64,000 nt of DNA, taken from Verrucomicrobiales bacterium. Lineage in GTDB: Bacteria > Verrucomicrobiota > Verrucomicrobiia > Limisphaerales > J093. A program made the position numbers and the translations under genes. The notes beneath the pieces are model-generated. The model was not told where the DNA came from and ran no database searches. It saw only the letters and a list, made by a program, of their open reading frames with translations. The stretch covers positions 248,001-312,000 of the forward strand of contig JACKPW010000003.1 of NCBI GenBank assembly GCA_024233215.1. Reading direction: 5' to 3'. This document shows, one piece after another, positions 8,143 to 16,003 of the stretch. Position 1 is the stretch's first letter, and each line of letters begins with the position of its first letter.

Positions 8143-10529
8143 AACCGGTCCGGCGCTGGTGGTGGTTGCTCGCGATCCTGGTGGTGCTGGGGTTGTGGCG
8201 ACTGCGTTTTGATGCGGACGTGCTGAACCTGCTCCCGGCGGAGATTCCGGCGGTGCGGGGGTTGCAGCTGCACCGGGAGTTCTTTGCCAACGACCGCGAA
8301 CTGCTCCTCACCGTGGAGGCGACCAGCAGCGAAGCCGCGCAGACAGCGGCGCGCATGCTGGCCGAATCCCTGCGGCCAGCCACCAACCTGGTGGCCGATG
8401 TCGTGTGGCAGCCACCGTGGCTGGATCACGCGGAAGATACCGCGGAAATCATCGCCTGGCTCTGGCTGAACCAGACTCCGGAGGCAGTGGACGATCTGGC
8501 CGCCCGGTTATCCCCCACCAACCTCGCGCAAACCCTGGCATCGGTCCGCGAGCAACTGGCCACCTCGTTTTCGCCGCTCGAACTCGCCCGCCTCAGCTAC
8601 GATCCCCTCGGGCTGTCTGACCTGCCGGACACCCTGGGGAATCCGGTTTCGGCCGCGGCCTCCGGCGGGAACCGGATGTTCGCTTCCGGGGACGGTCGGT
8701 TCCGCGTGGTGTTCGTGAGTCCACGCGAGGGTCTGGCCGGCTTTGGGTCCGCCGGGGAGTGGTTGCGCGCGGTGACGGCCCGGGTTCGGCGGTGCGAAGC
8801 CGACCCCGCCTGGCCCGGTGCGACGCAGATTCGCTACACGGGCAAACCGGCCTTTCTGGCGGAGGCAGCCGAGGGCATGGCGCGTGACATGCGAACCTCG
8901 ATGCTCGGCACGCTGGGACTCATCGCCCTGCTCTTCTGGCTGGCGCATCGTCGTTGGGGCCCCCTGCTCTGGCTGGTGGTGATGCTGCAGTTGGTTCTGT
9001 TGCTGACGGCCGCCCTGGGGGGGCTGGTGCTGGGGACGATCAACCTGGTGAGTTTCAGCTTCGCCGCCATCCTGATGGGATTAAGTGTGGACTACGCCCT
9101 CGTGCTCTATCAGGAGGCGGTTTCGAGCGGCACCAGGACGGCAAGGGAGGTGCGTCGGGCGACCGCGCGGGCCATCTGGGGCTCGGCGATCACCACGTCG
9201 GTCGCCTTCGCGCTCCTGAATCTCGGTGGGCTGCCGGGGCTTGGCCAACTGGGGTCATTGGTCGCCATGGGCGTGTTGGTCGCGGCCGTGGTGATGCTCC
9301 ACGGCTTCCTGCCACTGGCCCTGCGCAACCTCTCGTCCGATGGGGGGGGCCCGGGTCGCAGGACACCCAGACTCCCGGGGCCGCCTTCCAACACGTTGGC
9401 CTGGGGAGGCACCGTCGTGCTCTTGGTTTTCGGCACCTTTGTCCTATCCGGCGCGTTTCCGCCGGTGGATGATAGCACGCAACCCCTCAGCCCGCGCCAC
9501 AGCCCCGCGGAGGCGGCCGCCCGACAGATCGGCAACCGCCTGGGTCAACCGGGTGAACCGGTCTGGGTGCTGGTGAGCGGTGCCAACCCCGGCGAAGTCC
9601 GCCGACGGCTCGAGCAACTGCAGGTCGCGATTGATGCCGTCCGCGGGGAGGATCCCGGGATGTCCACGGAACTGCCCTTGCCACTCTGGCCCGCGCCCTC
9701 CAACCAGGCGGCGAATCTCCCGGTGTTGGCCAGGCTCGGCGGGCAGGGACCGGGGGTGGCGACGGCGTTGGCGGAGGCCGGGTTTACGACTGAGGCCGGA
9801 GCCCTGATGCAACGGGTTTTCGGGACCTGGCAGGCGCTGCGTCAGGACCGGCTTCCGCTCTGGCCCGCGGGTGATTCCAGCCGCTGGCTGGTGGAGCGGT
9901 TCGCCGCCAGGACCCCGGAGGGCTGGCTGGCCTTTGGAGCGGTTCACCCTGGGACTTCGGGCCTGGAAGCCATCGCTCGAACCGTTCCGGAGGGTATCGA
10001 AGGCGTCACCTTCTGCGGCTGGCAGCTCCTCGGAGAAGCCCTGCTGGCCCACGTCGAAGCCCGGACCGGCTGGCTCGTGAGCGGCATGCTGGTGGCACTG
10101 GCGTTGGGGCTGCGCCTTACCTACGGCCGCTGGCGGGACGTGGGGATGAGCCTCCTTGCCGTGACATTTGCCTTGGGACTGCTCCTGGTGATCATGTCGC
10201 TGCTGGACTGGTCCTGGAACCTGATGAACCTCACCGCGCTCCCCCTGCTGCTGGGGGCGGGCATCGACTATTCCATCCACGTGCAGCTTTCGCTGCGCCG
10301 TCACGGCGGCGATGTCGGGGAAATGCGCCGCGGCACCGGACGCGCCCTCTGGTTGTGTGCCGGCACCACCCTGGTGGCCTTCGGATCACTGGGCACTTCC
10401 AGCAACGCGGGCCTGGCGAGTCTCGGTCGGGTGTGCGCCGTGGGGATTGTCTGCATGTTGCTGACAAAGCTTTATCTGCTCCCCGCCTGGTTGTACCGTC
10501 CGCCGCGAAACGGCCTGCAACCCGATTGA
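8139..10529 (+). CDS. MMPL/RND-family exporter
   Basis: This 796-residue inner-membrane transporter has the RND/MMPL plan: one N-terminal helix, a periplasmic domain (about residues 30-245), a helix bundle of about five (250-400), a second single helix (about 425-445), another periplasmic domain (445-645) and a final bundle. The proton-relay-type positions are visible as LMGLSVDYALVLYQE and LLLGAGIDYSIHVQLSLRR. Members in aryl polyene and lipid loci move acylated products out of the inner membrane. It overlaps the lipoprotein gene by 4 bases and is followed 4 bases later by an acyltransferase, so it belongs to one operon. Length and topology are normal for the family. Confidence 0.85.
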   Translation: MKPVRRWWWLLAILVVLGLWRLRFDADVLNLLPAEIPAVRGLQLHREFFANDRELLLTVEATSSEAAQTAARMLAESLRPATNLVADVVWQPPWLDHAEDTAEIIAWLWLNQTPEAVDDLAARLSPTNLAQTLASVREQLATSFSPLELARLSYDPLGLSDLPDTLGNPVSAAASGGNRMFASGDGRFRVVFVSPREGLAGFGSAGEWLRAVTARVRRCEADPAWPGATQIRYTGKPAFLAEAAEGMARDMRTSMLGTLGLIALLFWLAHRRWGPLLWLVVMLQLVLLLTAALGGLVLGTINLVSFSFAAILMGLSVDYALVLYQEAVSSGTRTAREVRRATARAIWGSAITTSVAFALLNLGGLPGLGQLGSLVAMGVLVAAVVMLHGFLPLALRNLSSDGGGPGRRTPRLPGPPSNTLAWGGTVVLLVFGTFVLSGAFPPVDDSTQPLSPRHSPAEAAARQIGNRLGQPGEPVWVLVSGANPGEVRRRLEQLQVAIDAVRGEDPGMSTELPLPLWPAPSNQAANLPVLARLGGQGPGVATALAEAGFTTEAGALMQRVFGTWQALRQDRLPLWPAGDSSRWLVERFAARTPEGWLAFGAVHPGTSGLEAIARTVPEGIEGVTFCGWQLLGEALLAHVEARTGWLVSGMLVALALGLRLTYGRWRDVGMSLLAVTFALGLLLVIMSLLDWSWNLMNLTALPLLLGAGIDYSIHVQLSLRRHGGDVGEMRRGTGRALWLCAGTTLVAFGSLGTSSNAGLASLGRVCAVGIVCMLLTKLYLLPAWLYRPPRNGLQPD

Positions 10530-10533
10530 ATCC

Positions 10534-11496
10534 TTGGCAAACGGCACGATCACAGACGCCATTCCGAACCGCCCGGAAGTCCCCGCGACGCCCGGGCCGT
10601 CGGTATTCTACGGGGCGCGACTGTGGCGGTTGGGGCTGGCCACGGCCCGGACCCTGCCTCCCGGCCTCATGCGGGCCGCGGTGGGAGCCATGGCCCGGAC
10701 CTATCTCCTGGCCCGCCCCCGTCGCCGCGAGATCGTGGTTCGCAACCTCCTGCCCCTCTGCAATGGCGACCGAGCGGCGACGGCATCGGCGGCGGACCGG
10801 TTGTTCGTCAATTTCGGCCGCAAGCTGGCCGACCTCATGCGTTTCGAGGCCGGCCTGTCGCTGACCCGACGCTTCGTGGCCCTGAACGACTGGGAGCGGT
10901 TCCGGGAAGTCGAGGCGCGCCGGCAGGGGGTCCTGATGTTGACCCCGCACCTTGGCAACTGGGAGATCGGCGCCCCGTTGCTCGTCGAACGCGGCGTGAA
11001 ACTGCTCATCGTTACGCAGGCCGAACCCGGCGAGGATCTCACGGAACTCCGCCGGCAATCGCGCGACCGTTGGGGCGTCGAGACGCTGGTCATCGGCCGC
11101 GATGCCTTTGCGGTGGTGGAGATCATCAAGCGCCTTCAGGACGGCGCCTGCGTGGCCATGCTCATTGACCGCCCGCCTCCGACGAGTTCGGTGCCCGTGA
11201 CCCTGGCGGGTCGTCCCTTCGCAGCGTCGGTGGCCCCGGCGGAACTGGCACGGGCTTCCGGTTGTGCCCTGGTGGGGGTCTACATCGTGGAGCAGGGCCG
11301 GGGATACAGCGCCCATGTGCTGCCGGAGTTTCGCTACGACCGCGCGGCCCTGGGCAACCGGGAGAACCGTCGCCAGCTCGCCCAGGCGATCATCACAGCG
11401 TTCGAGCCGGTGATTCGGGAGCATGCGGACCAATGGTATCACTTCGTCCCCATCTGGCCGGAGGAGACAAACTCCGAGATTCCCAGGCACCCATGA
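10534..11496 (+). CDS. LpxL/HtrB-type lysophospholipid acyltransferase
   Basis: This 320-residue protein belongs to the LpxL/HtrB acyltransferase family. The catalytic H(x4)E motif is present as HLGNWEIG near residue 139, preceded by VLMLTPHLGN. A later LIDRPPPTSSVPVTLAGRPF segment matches the substrate-binding block with its conserved DRPP-like turn. In lipid A synthesis these enzymes add secondary acyl chains at the inner face of the inner membrane. In aryl polyene loci a homologous enzyme (ApeD-type) attaches the polyene acyl chain to a lipid head. The context between an MMPL exporter and a LolA-like gene favours the second role. The start is a TTG 4 bases after the MMPL stop; the stop overlaps the next ATG. 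Confidence 0.8.
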   Translation: MANGTITDAIPNRPEVPATPGPSVFYGARLWRLGLATARTLPPGLMRAAVGAMARTYLLARPRRREIVVRNLLPLCNGDRAATASAADRLFVNFGRKLADLMRFEAGLSLTRRFVALNDWERFREVEARRQGVLMLTPHLGNWEIGAPLLVERGVKLLIVTQAEPGEDLTELRRQSRDRWGVETLVIGRDAFAVVEIIKRLQDGACVAMLIDRPPPTSSVPVTLAGRPFAASVAPAELARASGCALVGVYIVEQGRGYSAHVLPEFRYDRAALGNRENRRQLAQAIITAFEPVIREHADQWYHFVPIWPEETNSEIPRHP

Positions 11497-12191
11497 ACCC
11501 ACTGCTCCCGAACCTGGCGGCCGGCTCTCGCAACGCATTGCTGCTCCTCTTCGTGTTTCTCACGACATCGCTTCGGGCGGGCGATCCGGATGCGTTCGTC
11601 GACGGCTGGCTGGCCGCCCAGCGCAGCTTGAAGACCTGGTCCGCCGATTTCATCCAGACCCGCAGTCTCAAGGCCCTGAAGGAGCCGTTGAAGACGCCGG
11701 GACGGTTGTGGTTTGCCGCCCCGGACCGGTTCCGCTGGGAGCTGGGCGTGCCGGCCCAGACCATCGCCTTGCGTGATGGAAACGAACTGCTCGTCGTGTA
11801 TCCGCGGCTCAGGCGGGTGGAGCGTTATCCGCTGAGTGGCAACGGAGCGGAGGCGTGGCGTGGTGCCTTGGCCCTGCTGGACGCGGGTTTCGCCACCAAC
11901 CGGGCCGCGCTGGAATCCCGCTTTCAAATCGTCAGCCAGGATGGGGCCGGCGAGAGCCGGGGACTGGTGCTCGAACCCCGTGCCGCGTCCGCACGGCGAT
12001 TCATGACCCAGGTTCGCCTGGAGATCGACCCGAAGACCCACGCCATGCTGGCCAACGAGATGCGGTTCGCCGACGGTTCAGCGCTGCGCAACGACTTCAC
12101 GAACGCGGTGGTGAATCCGGCGATTCCGGATCCCCTGTTTCACTTCGACATCCCCGACGGTTTCAAGGTCGTCGAGCCCGCCGCCCCGTGA
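11493..12191 (+). CDS. LolA-like outer-membrane lipoprotein carrier
   Basis: This 232-residue exported protein has a signal peptide (hydrophobic NALLLLFVFLTTSLRAG). The mature sequence starts with a helix, then LKTWSADFIQTRSLKALKEP and the strand pattern GRLWFAAPDRFRWELG, which is the standard LolA opening (SxFxQ, then GxxWxxxPxxFRW). LolA carries lipoproteins through the periplasm; paralogues in aryl polyene clusters (ApeL-type) are thought to ferry the lipidated pigment. The gene overlaps both neighbours (ATGA at 11493 and GTGA at 12188), which argues for strict co-translation with the acyltransferase and the dehydratase. No separate LolB gene is present, although the upstream lipoprotein could have a receptor-like job. 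Confidence 0.8.
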   Translation: MNPLLPNLAAGSRNALLLLFVFLTTSLRAGDPDAFVDGWLAAQRSLKTWSADFIQTRSLKALKEPLKTPGRLWFAAPDRFRWELGVPAQTIALRDGNELLVVYPRLRRVERYPLSGNGAEAWRGALALLDAGFATNRAALESRFQIVSQDGAGESRGLVLEPRAASARRFMTQVRLEIDPKTHAMLANEMRFADGSALRNDFTNAVVNPAIPDPLFHFDIPDGFKVVEPAAP

Positions 12192-12619
12192 GTCCCAACC
12201 TCCAACAGGCCCTCGCCGCCCTGCCGCACGGGGCGGCGTTCCGATTCCTGGATCGTCTCACGGAGCTTGATCCCGGGCGAAGCGGCTCGGCTGAGTACAC
12301 GCTGCGCGGTGACGAGACCTTCCTGACCGGCCATTTCCCGGGACAACCGTTGATGCCGGGGGTGCTGATGGTGGAAGCCGCGGCGCAACTCGCCGGGGTG
12401 GTTGCCCAGAGTGATCCTGCCCTGCCGCCGCTGCAGGACCTGAGACTCACCGCCATTCGCACCGCCAAAATCACCGGGACCGCCCGCCCGGGACAGACCC
12501 TCCGCCTGCACGCCGAGATCGTCGGGCGACTCGGAGGTCTGGTGCAGGCCCGCACGCAGGCGGTTGTCGAGGAAGGGACCGTGCTGTCGGCCGAACTGGT
12601 CCTCAGCGGAACGCCATGA
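12188..12619 (+). CDS. FabZ-like 3-hydroxyacyl-ACP dehydratase
   Basis: This 143-residue single hot-dog protein carries the full FabZ signature HFPGQPLMPGVLMVEAAAQL. The catalytic His is residue 49 and the Glu is residue 63, with the same 14-residue spacing as FabZ. It should dehydrate 3-hydroxyacyl-ACP to the trans-2-enoyl form. A second housekeeping FabZ is expected elsewhere in the genome, so a copy inside an export operon points to polyene chain building. It starts with a GTG overlapping the LolA-like stop. No ketosynthase, ketoreductase or acyl carrier protein is found nearby, so the dehydratase must work with partners encoded elsewhere. It is the last gene of the operon and meets a convergent gene 83 bases on. 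Confidence 0.85.
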   Translation: MSPNLQQALAALPHGAAFRFLDRLTELDPGRSGSAEYTLRGDETFLTGHFPGQPLMPGVLMVEAAAQLAGVVAQSDPALPPLQDLRLTAIRTAKITGTARPGQTLRLHAEIVGRLGGLVQARTQAVVEEGTVLSAELVLSGTP

Positions 12620-12702
12620 AGTGGCGCGCCTGGACAGAGTGGGGGGAACCGACCGGAGCGCGCCCGAACGGTATCAGCGCCTGCGAATCCTTCGGACGTG
12701 GC

Positions 12703-13653
12703 TCAATCGCCGAAGAACGGGAAGAGGGTCTTGAGTTCGTCCGCCGACGGTTGGCGGCCGTACTCGCAGACCTCGAAAGCCTCCGCGTGGCGCGTCGAAC
12801 GCCCCTTCGATTCGCCGCAGAGTTGGAGTAGAAGCTCGCGATACGCTTCCGCCTGGGCGGCGTTTCGGCGGGCGAGCCGTTGGTTCATCTCCTGCCGCCT
12901 GGCCTCCCGGGCGGCTCCCTCGGCGGGCACGGGAACGACCCGCTCGAAATCCCCCCGCACCCACAGGCTCTCGATTTGGGATTCCAACTGCCAGAGGGCG
13001 TCGAGCTTCGTGTCCATGACGGTGTCCACCGGCACGACCACGTCGGGCTTGAAGGGGTAGGGTTTCTCGAAGCCGTCGTGGGTGTAGAGGAAGACGGGGT
13101 TGCGGGCAAGGTGCGGGGTTTCCGGACAGAAGTGGGGCACCGTCACCATGAAGGCTGCATCCTGCATGAGGATGCCGGTATAGCGATGGTCCGGATGATA
13201 GTCATAGGGGCGTGGCCCCATGACGACGTCCGCCTTCCACTCCCGAATCAGGCGGACGAAAGTCCGCCGATTTTCGAGGGTCGGCATGATCTCGCCGTCG
13301 TGGATGTCTAGCACCTCGCTGGTCACGCCGAGGATCCCGTCGGCGGCGGCGACCTCGGCCGTGCGCCGTTTGGCAAGGGGACCTCCGGCCTGGGTGGCAT
13401 GGCCGATGTCGCCGTTGGTGGTGGAGACGAACTTGACCTTGTGCCCCTGGCTGGCCCAGAGCGCAGCCGTTCCGCCGGCATCGAGTTCGCAGTCATCCGG
13501 ATGGGCACCGAAGACGATGATCCGGAGCGGTTTGCTGTCGGCAGCGCGGCCTGGCACGGCGAGGCCGGCTACGATCGCAACGGGGAGGAACAGGGCGAAC
13601 GCCCTTCTGAGGAGTTTGCCAATGGCGGGCAAAGGGAGTGCATTCATGTCCAT
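12703..13653 (-). CDS. Exported PIG-L family (LmbE-like) deacetylase
   Basis: This 316-residue protein has an N-terminal signal peptide ending near GRAAD. The PIG-L/LmbE core begins with IIVFGAHPDDCELDAGG (Zn-binding AHPDD motif). NGDIGH and PRPYDYHPDHRYTG (third metal-binding His) follow. Family members remove N-acetyl groups from GlcNAc-linked substrates such as GlcNAc-PI or mycothiol precursors. A secreted version would more likely act on extracellular amino sugars. The tail from about residue 230 is rich in Arg, Ala and Glu and probably helical. Start ATG 13653, or 13647 two codons later. The gene converges on the FabZ-like gene and is probably a single transcription unit. Confidence 0.85.
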   Translation of the reverse strand: MDMNALPLPAIGKLLRRAFALFLPVAIVAGLAVPGRAADSKPLRIIVFGAHPDDCELDAGGTAALWASQGHKVKFVSTTNGDIGHATQAGGPLAKRRTAEVAAADGILGVTSEVLDIHDGEIMPTLENRRTFVRLIREWKADVVMGPRPYDYHPDHRYTGILMQDAAFMVTVPHFCPETPHLARNPVFLYTHDGFEKPYPFKPDVVVPVDTVMDTKLDALWQLESQIESLWVRGDFERVVPVPAEGAAREARRQEMNQRLARRNAAQAEAYRELLLQLCGESKGRSTRHAEAFEVCEYGRQPSADELKTLFPFFGD

Positions 13654-13824
13654 GAGTTGTTGCCCCGCACTTCGCGGGATGGGCTACCGTGAAGCAGACT
13701 CCCAGAGATGATCGCCGCCGTCGATGTGTTTCTGGGCGGAGCGCACGCTCCAGCACCGGACAACACACCGGAGGTCCTGCGCTCGCTGCTTGACTGCATG
13801 GCATCTGGGCCTATGATATTAAGC

Positions 13825-14964
13825 ATGAGAATACCACGTTGCGAATTAATTGGACTTATTGCGTCATTGACCTTCGGTCACCTTTCGCAAGCTCAAGTAA
13901 CCGAGACGGATGGTGACTGGGCGGCCAAGACCGTCTCACTCGCGAACACTTCCGAAGCCGCCTTGGTGGTTCGGGTCGGCGACGTGGATAACCTCGGTTT
14001 CGGCTGGCCGGAGGGCTTCGATCCTTTCTCCGGCTCGACCACACCCGGTCATGCGTTCCCTTGGACCGTCGATCCGGAAGATCCGGACGGCACGGACCGC
14101 ATCATGGTTCTCACCAGCTATGTGGGCACACCTCCCTGGGGGCAGGATGGCTACACTGGGACGACGGCACGTCCGGCCAATTCGGTCCGGCCAATTGTCC
14201 TCGAATACGGGCCGCCTGTGTTTCCGGTGCATGATGCCGCGTTCCAGATGTTCGTGGATGACTTCCAAGCGCCGTATTGGGGCGCCCACTACGAAGTCAC
14301 CCTGAATCAGAAGCCATTCGATGAGATCGAGCCGACGATCAATGAGCTGGTCCAAACGGGACCCGTGGGAAAGCTGATCACCGTTCCAGTGCCGTCGCGG
14401 TTCCTTCCGGATGTGCAGAGCGGGCGGCTTGAGTTCGTGTTCGATGATCTGACCACCGGCGCGGGTGACGGCTATGCCATTGACTTCATCAAGCTGCTGG
14501 TGAACGTCGAGGGACTGCAGCAGTCGGGCACCGTTACCGGCAGGGTGTTGATGGCGGGAACCGATGTCCCGATCGCGAATGCGACCGTGCAGGCGTTTGA
14601 TCGTGTGGTGACAACCGGCGCCGACGGAAGCTACGAGCTGACGGAAGTGCCGGCGGGGCTGGCCTACGTGACCGCGCAAGCCCCCGGCTTCAGCGTCAAG
14701 GGAAGGCATGTGGATGTGCTGGGCGGCCAGACCACGTCCGGCGTGGATTTCCGGCTCGACCGGGGCGAGTTCGTCTTGAGCATCTACCCGGCGGTCGAAC
14801 TGGAGTTCTTCGGGCATTCCGGCGTCAGCTATGTGATCCAGTATTCGGGGGATCTCGAAACCTGGCAGGACGATGAAACGATCCAGGGCCAGGGCGAGTT
14901 GATCAGTGTGCTGCGACGGGCCCGTCCTGAAACGCAACGCTACTGGAGGGCCCGTGAACTTTAG
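13825..14964 (+). CDS. Secreted protein with carboxypeptidase-regulatory-like domain
   Basis: This 379-residue protein has a signal peptide ending near QAQ. The first 230 residues form a beta-rich region of unknown function (for example GDVDNLGFGWPEGFDPFSGS, which could be a calcium-binding loop). A carboxypeptidase D regulatory-like domain follows (about residues 235-320: VTGRVLMAGTDVPIANATVQ, then YELTEVPAG). The C-terminus has YVIQYSGDLETWQDD and the end TQRYWRAREL, matching the module shared by several secreted proteins here. The region around the start, bases 13800-13900, is clearly more AT-rich than its surroundings. No enzymatic motif is seen, so a structural or binding role at the cell surface is more likely. 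The start was chosen for the signal peptide. Confidence 0.65.
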   Translation: MRIPRCELIGLIASLTFGHLSQAQVTETDGDWAAKTVSLANTSEAALVVRVGDVDNLGFGWPEGFDPFSGSTTPGHAFPWTVDPEDPDGTDRIMVLTSYVGTPPWGQDGYTGTTARPANSVRPIVLEYGPPVFPVHDAAFQMFVDDFQAPYWGAHYEVTLNQKPFDEIEPTINELVQTGPVGKLITVPVPSRFLPDVQSGRLEFVFDDLTTGAGDGYAIDFIKLLVNVEGLQQSGTVTGRVLMAGTDVPIANATVQAFDRVVTTGADGSYELTEVPAGLAYVTAQAPGFSVKGRHVDVLGGQTTSGVDFRLDRGEFVLSIYPAVELEFFGHSGVSYVIQYSGDLETWQDDETIQGQGELISVLRRARPETQRYWRAREL

Positions 14965-14968
14965 ACCG

Positions 14969-14982
14969 AACCCGGCCGGGTT
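14969..14982. terminator. Possible hairpin terminator
   Basis: A perfect 14-base palindrome, AACCCGGCCGGGTT, starts 5 bases after the stop codon of the preceding gene. It lacks a clear T-run, so termination is only suggested. The remaining bases up to the next gene show nothing else recognisable. Confidence 0.35.
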
Positions 14983-15180
14983 GCTCGGAGGGATCGCCGG
15001 GACAGCGTTGCTGTACGCTGGCCGTCAGGAGGTGCCATCCGGCGCCGCCAACTTCCTGGAAGTTCGCGGGTATCGGTTGCTGTAACCCTGCGAGGATCAC
15101 CCACTTCCAATCATATGCGCGGGTGCCTCCGGGCCTTCTCCGGGCTTGAAGGAGAATCCAGGGTGCCTTACTGTTCCTCC

Positions 15181-15963
15181 ATGTTTGCCCACGATGTATT
15201 GGCTGTCGTCCGTCCCTTGACGCGCCGTGTCCGCCGTTCCGGTCTGCCTGATGGTCCCCGCCGTCCCGGTCGGGCGTTCACCCTGATTGAGCTGCTGGTG
15301 GTGATCGCCATCATCGCGATCCTGGCCGGCATGCTGCTGCCGGCCCTGAGCAAGGCAAAGGAGCGGGCCAAGCGGATCACTTGCATGAACAACCTGCGGC
15401 AGTGGGGCTTGTCGTTGCTCATGTATGCCGACGATTACGGGGACCGGTTTCCGCGGGCGGGGCGGACGGAGCCCTACTGGATTGAACTCACGTTTCGTGA
15501 CATCATCCACAGCAACTACACCGTCAGTCGCGACCAGTTCTACTGCCCGTCGAACTTCAAGTGGAACCGGGACGACTTCTGGAAGTGGCCGACCTCGGAC
15601 GCCACGGTGATGGGCTACTTCTATTTTGCGGGCGAACCCAACTATAATGACGACCCGGTGCTCCAGCGTGCGGCGCAGGGCTACAAGCCGGTGTTTGCCC
15701 AGAAGACCACCGAGCGGCCGTTCTACAAGGTGGTGATGAGCGACCTGAACCGGAAGCTGAACGGCGAGTGGGGGCGGCCTGGAGATCCCGATCCCCTGAT
15801 GCGCGGGGTGAACCACTACAACCCGCAGGGGGATGATCCCGACGGCGCCAATCACACCTATCTCGACGGTCATGTCGAGTGGGTCAACGGCCAGCGATTC
15901 ACCAAGTTTCCCAAAATGATCAACGGGACCGGGCAATACTACTTTGCCGGTGACGACGAGTAG
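15181..15963 (+). CDS. Prepilin-type N-terminal cleavage/methylation protein (major pseudopilin-like)
   Basis: This 260-residue protein has a class III (type IV pilin) signal: a basic leader of about 35 residues, then AFTLIELLVVIAIIAILAGM with the +5 Glu. The residue before the Phe is Ala where Gly is standard, a form that looks common in this kind of genome. The C-terminal globular part (MNNLRQWGLSLLMYADDYGD, later LDGHVEWV) matches the abundant verrucomicrobial/planctomycetal pseudopilin-like family, which ends with an HTYLDGHVEW pattern. It may form short pseudopili or sit in the envelope. ATG 15181 was chosen because a 22-codon longer start adds no leader features. It lies 40 bases ahead of the LamG gene and is probably co-transcribed with it. 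Confidence 0.85.
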   Translation: MFAHDVLAVVRPLTRRVRRSGLPDGPRRPGRAFTLIELLVVIAIIAILAGMLLPALSKAKERAKRITCMNNLRQWGLSLLMYADDYGDRFPRAGRTEPYWIELTFRDIIHSNYTVSRDQFYCPSNFKWNRDDFWKWPTSDATVMGYFYFAGEPNYNDDPVLQRAAQGYKPVFAQKTTERPFYKVVMSDLNRKLNGEWGRPGDPDPLMRGVNHYNPQGDDPDGANHTYLDGHVEWVNGQRFTKFPKMINGTGQYYFAGDDE

Positions 15964-16003
15964 CCCGGTCCGAAACAGCAACCCAGACAGAAACCCGAAG
16001 CAC

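Noticed and set aside
12616..12831. 71-residue open frame overlapping the FabZ stop by ATGA
   Set aside because: The overlap looks operon-like, but most of it runs antisense through the PIG-L gene and it has no motif.
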